From Congeria kusceri (Eukaryota > Mollusca > Bivalvia > Myida > Dreissenidae), in the NCBI GenBank assembly GCA_027627225.1, contig CM051032.1, forward strand, positions 61,851,637 to 61,915,636: a stretch of 64,000 nucleotides of DNA, in the 5' to 3' direction. Below, piece by piece: positions 60,564 through 64,000 of the stretch. The notes under the pieces are model-generated. The model saw nothing but the letters and a program-made list of their open reading frames with translations, searched no databases and was not told where the DNA came from. The translations under genes and the position numbers were made by a program. Each line of letters begins with the position of its first letter. Within the stretch, counting starts at the first letter, position 1.

Positions 60564-61073
60564 CAGAACTGTTTTAAGCCCAAATTACTGTTCATTGTGA
60601 CAATTCCATAATACTGTTAAAACAGTCAACACCATAACATACAAGACTTGTGTGAACTACATTTCAACAATAAAGTTTTTGAAAGTTTGCTTGATGTACA
60701 AATCCCACTCTCCTAGTTTGACCTATGACTAGTTTGTGGTTATCATGGATTTTGAGTCCAAGTATCATTTCAATTTGTAACATGTAAATTACAGGCAGCC
60801 CATGCAGGTTTTATCAGTACTGGTAATAGTTTTCATTGTTTAAGAGCCTTTGTTTGGTAATTTTAGTGAAAAAGTACATCATTTTAAATATAGAAAGTAT
60901 TTTTACAGTACTTTTGCATCTATGGAATTTTCAGGATGAGTACTTTTTCAGTATTTTTTTTTGTCCAGCATAGACTGTAATAAAAACATTGTTATCAGTA
61001 TTCAAGAAACCTGGTTTCAGTATTTTGAGAGTTGTTTTCAGTCACACATGCTTCTATCCTTACATTCTTGCAG
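60564..61073. other. Unassigned end of intron 14
   Basis: T-rich sequence (with TTTTCAGTATTTTTTTTTG near 60945) that could serve as an extended pyrimidine tract for the E15 acceptor. Confidence 0.4.
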
Positions 61074-61372
61074 GATTACGGAACAGACGCGGCCCTACGT
61101 GATCGCCGGCGACACTCCAGCGCCGACGAGATGCGAACCCGACTACTTGAGAAGCAAGCTTTGGAGCGGAAGGACTCAAACCACTCCACGAGTTCGGAGA
61201 ATTCTCTGGAACTTCAGTCGTACATGGGTCAGGCCAGTGGCGGGTCATGGGAGAGAAGCCTGTCTGACGGTAACCCCCGTCATCGTACGCTGTCAGACAC
61301 GACGGACGCCAAGGCAGAGGCGTCCCATACCAAGCCTGCTGATGAGGAAGACGTGTTCAGTAGTGCGGAAAG
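61074..61372 (+). CDS. MAST: MAST exon E15 (Ser-rich linker)
   Basis: The acceptor attcttgcag ends at 61073 and the donor GTATGG starts at 61373. Phase 0 at the start gives DYGTDAALRDRRRHSSADEM, then RTRLLEKQALERKDSNHSTS and onward to EEDVFSSAE. This is the low-conservation linker between the kinase tail and the PDZ domain. It has several basophilic phosphosite-like stretches (RRRHSS, RERSLS-like). The exon is GC-richer than the flanking introns. Assignment rests on phase, splice sites and position more than on sequence identity. Confidence 0.88.
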
Positions 61373-61876
61373 GTATGGTTGTAAATTCAGTCTGGGTTAT
61401 TTTGACAATTATGGCTAGAATACGTTTCTAAGCATTGGTTTATTGCATTTATTTAAATTTTGATGTCAGTCCACATTACAAGGTGTTCTTGTGAAACATA
61501 TTGTCTTACAAGATCTTCTTTGCTAATGTTTGTTTGGTTTTAAAGTTATAACTGCATTCTTGTTATCATGCTTATGAGAATTTTTTTTCTGGCATTTATT
61601 CACCAAAAATGGCAATTCTTTACTAAAATGTCTGAGGGATTTTATGCCTCACAACCCATGATCTATTTAATGCCAATGTTGATTTCTATTTATATGCGTT
61701 TTACTTTCATTCTCTTACTAAGTATTGTATTACAAAATCAAATTTTAAACGTGTTACACAAATGGGAACTTTGGAATATAACTTGTTGTTTGTTCCTTTT
61801 AGGGGTGGTAAACTATTGATATTGCTTTACTCGTCCGGTTTTGCAAATGCTCTTTGCCACTTGTCCATACAATATT
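61373..61876. other. Unassigned start of intron 15
   Basis: Non-coding, AT-rich; an 83-codon hydrophobic frame (61568-61819) appears accidental. Confidence 0.45.
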
Positions 61877-61880
61877 ATAT

Positions 61881-62140
61881 GAGGCATGTCGTGGGAAAAC
61901 CGGACTTAACGCATCTACCTAAAGTGTCATCCCGGATCAGCCTGTGCAGTCTGCACAGTCTAATCCGGGATGACACTTAACACTTTTATGGTATTTTCTG
62001 TTTCAAGGAAGTCTCTTCTAAACATAAATCCACTAGGCGGAAAGTGCTGTCGTGGATTAGCCGGTGCAGTCTGCACAGGCTGATCTGGGACGACTCTTTA
62101 TGTAGGTGCATTATGCCCGTGCTTTCCCACAACACGCCTC
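61881..62140. mobile_element. Palindromic MITE, copy 15
   Basis: GAGGCATGTCGTGGGAAAAC ... CTTTCCCACAACACGCCTC, 260 bp, flanked by ATAT and ATTT. Confidence 0.88.
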
Positions 62141-62264
62141 ATTTAGTGAATTCTAACGAAATTTCCCTTGTGCGTACATGCCATGGGACAAGCTGGTCGA
62201 TACAAACATTGGATTTTGCCACCTCTGCCTTTGTACATGTATCCTTTACTTCATTGTTTCACAG

Positions 62265-62443
62265 CACTCCCCGGTCCAGCATCAGTGTTCAGGATGCAAT
62301 GTCGACGTCCACCTCGGACTCGTCCCAGACCGAGAGTGACTCTTCACCCCTCGTTGCCAAGAGGAACGTTCGGTCTTCCGTCAGCGTGACGCACCCACCA
62401 ATACCTCGTGTGGCCGTGTCATCTGACGATGATAAACCTCTCG
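62265..62443 (+). CDS. MAST: MAST exon E16 (Ser-rich linker)
   Basis: The acceptor tgtttcacag ends at 62264 and the donor GTATGA starts at 62444. In phase it reads STPRSSISVQDAMSTSTSDS, then SQTESDSSPLVAKRNVRSSV, ending SSDDDKPL. The TESDSSP motif is also found in the equivalent vertebrate MAST2 linker. A full-length palindromic MITE ends 124 bases upstream of the acceptor. Confidence 0.9.
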
Positions 62444-62808
62444 GTATGAAAACGAAAAAAGTGTTGAGTTGTTTAATGGTTCTTTTGAAGGTAACAGGAA
62501 ATATAGCAACTGTATTAAATGCACTGAAAGAATAAAATCTGTGTTTGATTTAAGCAAACAGAGACTGTGTTAACTTCAAAATAAATGTTAATGATAATGA
62601 TTCTGTGGTCTATTTAAGATGTTTATTATAAATGTAAAAAAAATGTTACCAAAAAAAACAATTTCATCATTTATTGTTTGCATCCTTACCTGTTTGATGA
62701 AATGTTAAAACAACTCAAGTACATTTCTTTGCAGATATTACATTAAATACTATCATAATACTTTCTTTTATTAATATTGCTGAGTGGATATTTTCTTCAT
62801 ATTTGCAG

Positions 62809-62910
62809 AGTTATCTCCCCTAGATGAGAATAGAGAACGGCGAAGTGAGGGCAAGCTGATGCAGAAGTCTGTATCAGCACATGCTTTGACTCTGCTTATC
62901 CAAGCACCTG
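62809..62910 (+). CDS. MAST: MAST exon E17 (last exon in window)
   Basis: The acceptor catatttgcag ends at 62808 and the donor GTGAGC starts at 62911. It reads ELSPLDENRERRSEGKLMQ, then KSVSAHALTLLIQAPG. KSVSAHALTLLI corresponds to the family's K(S/A)SA-ALSL-I segment, which comes just before the SPxSPxS stretch and the PDZ domain. No stop codon; the gene continues past the window. Confidence 0.93.
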
Positions 62911-63205
62911 GTGAGCCAGATTTAGATTATGATAATGTTAATAATAATTTCTTTCTACTCACGTTATTAAAGCCGCAGTCCATAGAATATAATTCAATAC
63001 ATCTCAAATTGACATTAATTCTAATGAACGTTGATGACGTTTATTCGACTCAAAACTGTTTCTTATTTTTGAAATACATTTTACGGAATATACACTAATG
63101 TACATGCTGATTTACTCCAGAAGCATCACCAGCTACCACATACAGATACCTATGCGATAAAATGTTACCAAAATGTTATTATTTTACCGATTTCGATGCG
63201 GTTTT

Positions 63206-64000
63206 AGCTCACCTGAGCACAACGTGCTCATGGTGAGCTTTTAGGATCGCCTTTTGTCCGTCGTGCGTCGTGTGTCAACATTTTCATTCAAAGAACATCT
63301 CCTCCTAAACTGCTGGACAGATTTTCACCAAACTTCACAGGAAGATCCTTGGGTGACCCTCTTTCAAAATTGTTCAAATCGTTCTTGTCCGCTGCATATG
63401 TAGGTCGCAAGAGCTAAAAATAGATTTAAAAACTGAAAACTTTAAAAATCTTCTCTGAAACCACAAGGCTTGGAGCTTTCATATTTGATATCTGACATCC
63501 TCTAGTGGTCCTCTACAAAGACTGTTCAAACTATGCCCCTGGGGTCAAAACTGGCCACGCCCAGGGGTCACATGGTTTATATAGACTTGTATAGCAAAAT
63601 GACTTTAAAAATCTCTGAAACCGCAAGGCCCAAAGGTTTCATATTTGGTATGTAACATTGTATAGTGGTCCTCTACAAAGATTGTTAAAATGATGCCCCT
63701 GGGGTCAAAACTGGCCACACCCTGGGGGTCACATGGTTTATATAGACTTGGATAGCAAATGACTTTTAAAATTGAAACCGCAAGGCCCAGAGGTTTTATA
63801 TTTGGTATGTAACATTGTATAGTGGTCCTCTACAAAGATTGTTCAAATGATGCCCCTGGGGTCAAAACTGGCCATACCCCGGGGGTCACATGGTTTATAT
63901 AGACTTGAATAGCACAAAATGACTTTAAAAATCTTCTGCTCTGAAACCGTAAGGCCCAGAGGTTTTATATTTGGTATGTAACATTGTTTACTTGTCCTGT
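63206..64000. mobile_element. AGCTCACC-family element (continues past window)
   Basis: Intact 5' end AGCTCACCTGAGCACAACGT, then GGTGAGCTTTTAGGATCGCC. It has the 150-170-bp TGACTTTAAAAATCTTCT / ATGCCCCTGGGGTCAAAACT core units of the 13052 and 38077 elements. No 3' end before 64000. Confidence 0.85.

Overview
The window looks like nuclear DNA of a bivalve mollusc, most likely a dreissenid such as the zebra mussel. It is AT-rich. Its only recognisable host gene is a long animal gene with many small GT-AG exons on the + strand. Its introns are packed with short DNA transposons and minisatellite-bearing elements of a bivalve kind. The palindromic repeat seen here about 15 times is one I associate from memory with Dreissena; I could not check this.

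The gene encodes a MAST-family (microtubule-associated serine/threonine) AGC kinase. Sixteen exons between 16035 and 62910 join in continuous reading phase to about 868 codons. They give the family-specific N-terminal region (exons E2-E10), the kinase domain (end of E10 to E13), the AGC C-terminal tail (E13-E14) and a Ser-rich linker (E15-E17). The window ends before the PDZ domain and stop codon. A phase-compatible candidate first coding exon lies at 6846-7032. No second host gene, rRNA, tRNA or CRISPR array was found on either strand.

Introns by region. 0-16 kb: palindromic MITEs, a 26-bp minisatellite, a Harbinger-like element, and two elements with tandem-repeat cores. 16-36 kb (E2-E8): a 938-bp segmental duplication; a 57-bp array whose last unit supplies the E4 acceptor; 44-, 28-, 32- and 49-bp arrays; a hAT element with a perfect 8-bp target duplication; nested transposons. 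36-48 kb (intron 8): three minisatellite-core elements, a 4-kb stretch with six copies of GTAGTGTCCGTAAC, inverted Harbinger-like copies, and a CpG-rich island of unknown origin. 48-64 kb (E9-E17): a second hAT copy, a decayed LINE 3' end, 150-bp repeats, and a duplication of the E14 tail that creates an in-frame 57-nt candidate exon.

The most interesting observations are: (1) the 57-bp array that repeats the E4 splice boundary in exact register, with four complete 17-nt micro-exon-like units; (2) the duplicated E14 tail; (3) several unrelated element families that share a 3' hairpin followed by CTTGTT; (4) perfect nuclear-receptor direct repeats (AGGTCA) carried by mobile elements; (5) a 4-bp target duplication that defines the abundant palindromic MITE; (6) a 30-bp-arm hairpin in intron 4; and (7) a Gly-to-Ala change in the kinase glycine loop, exactly at an exon junction.
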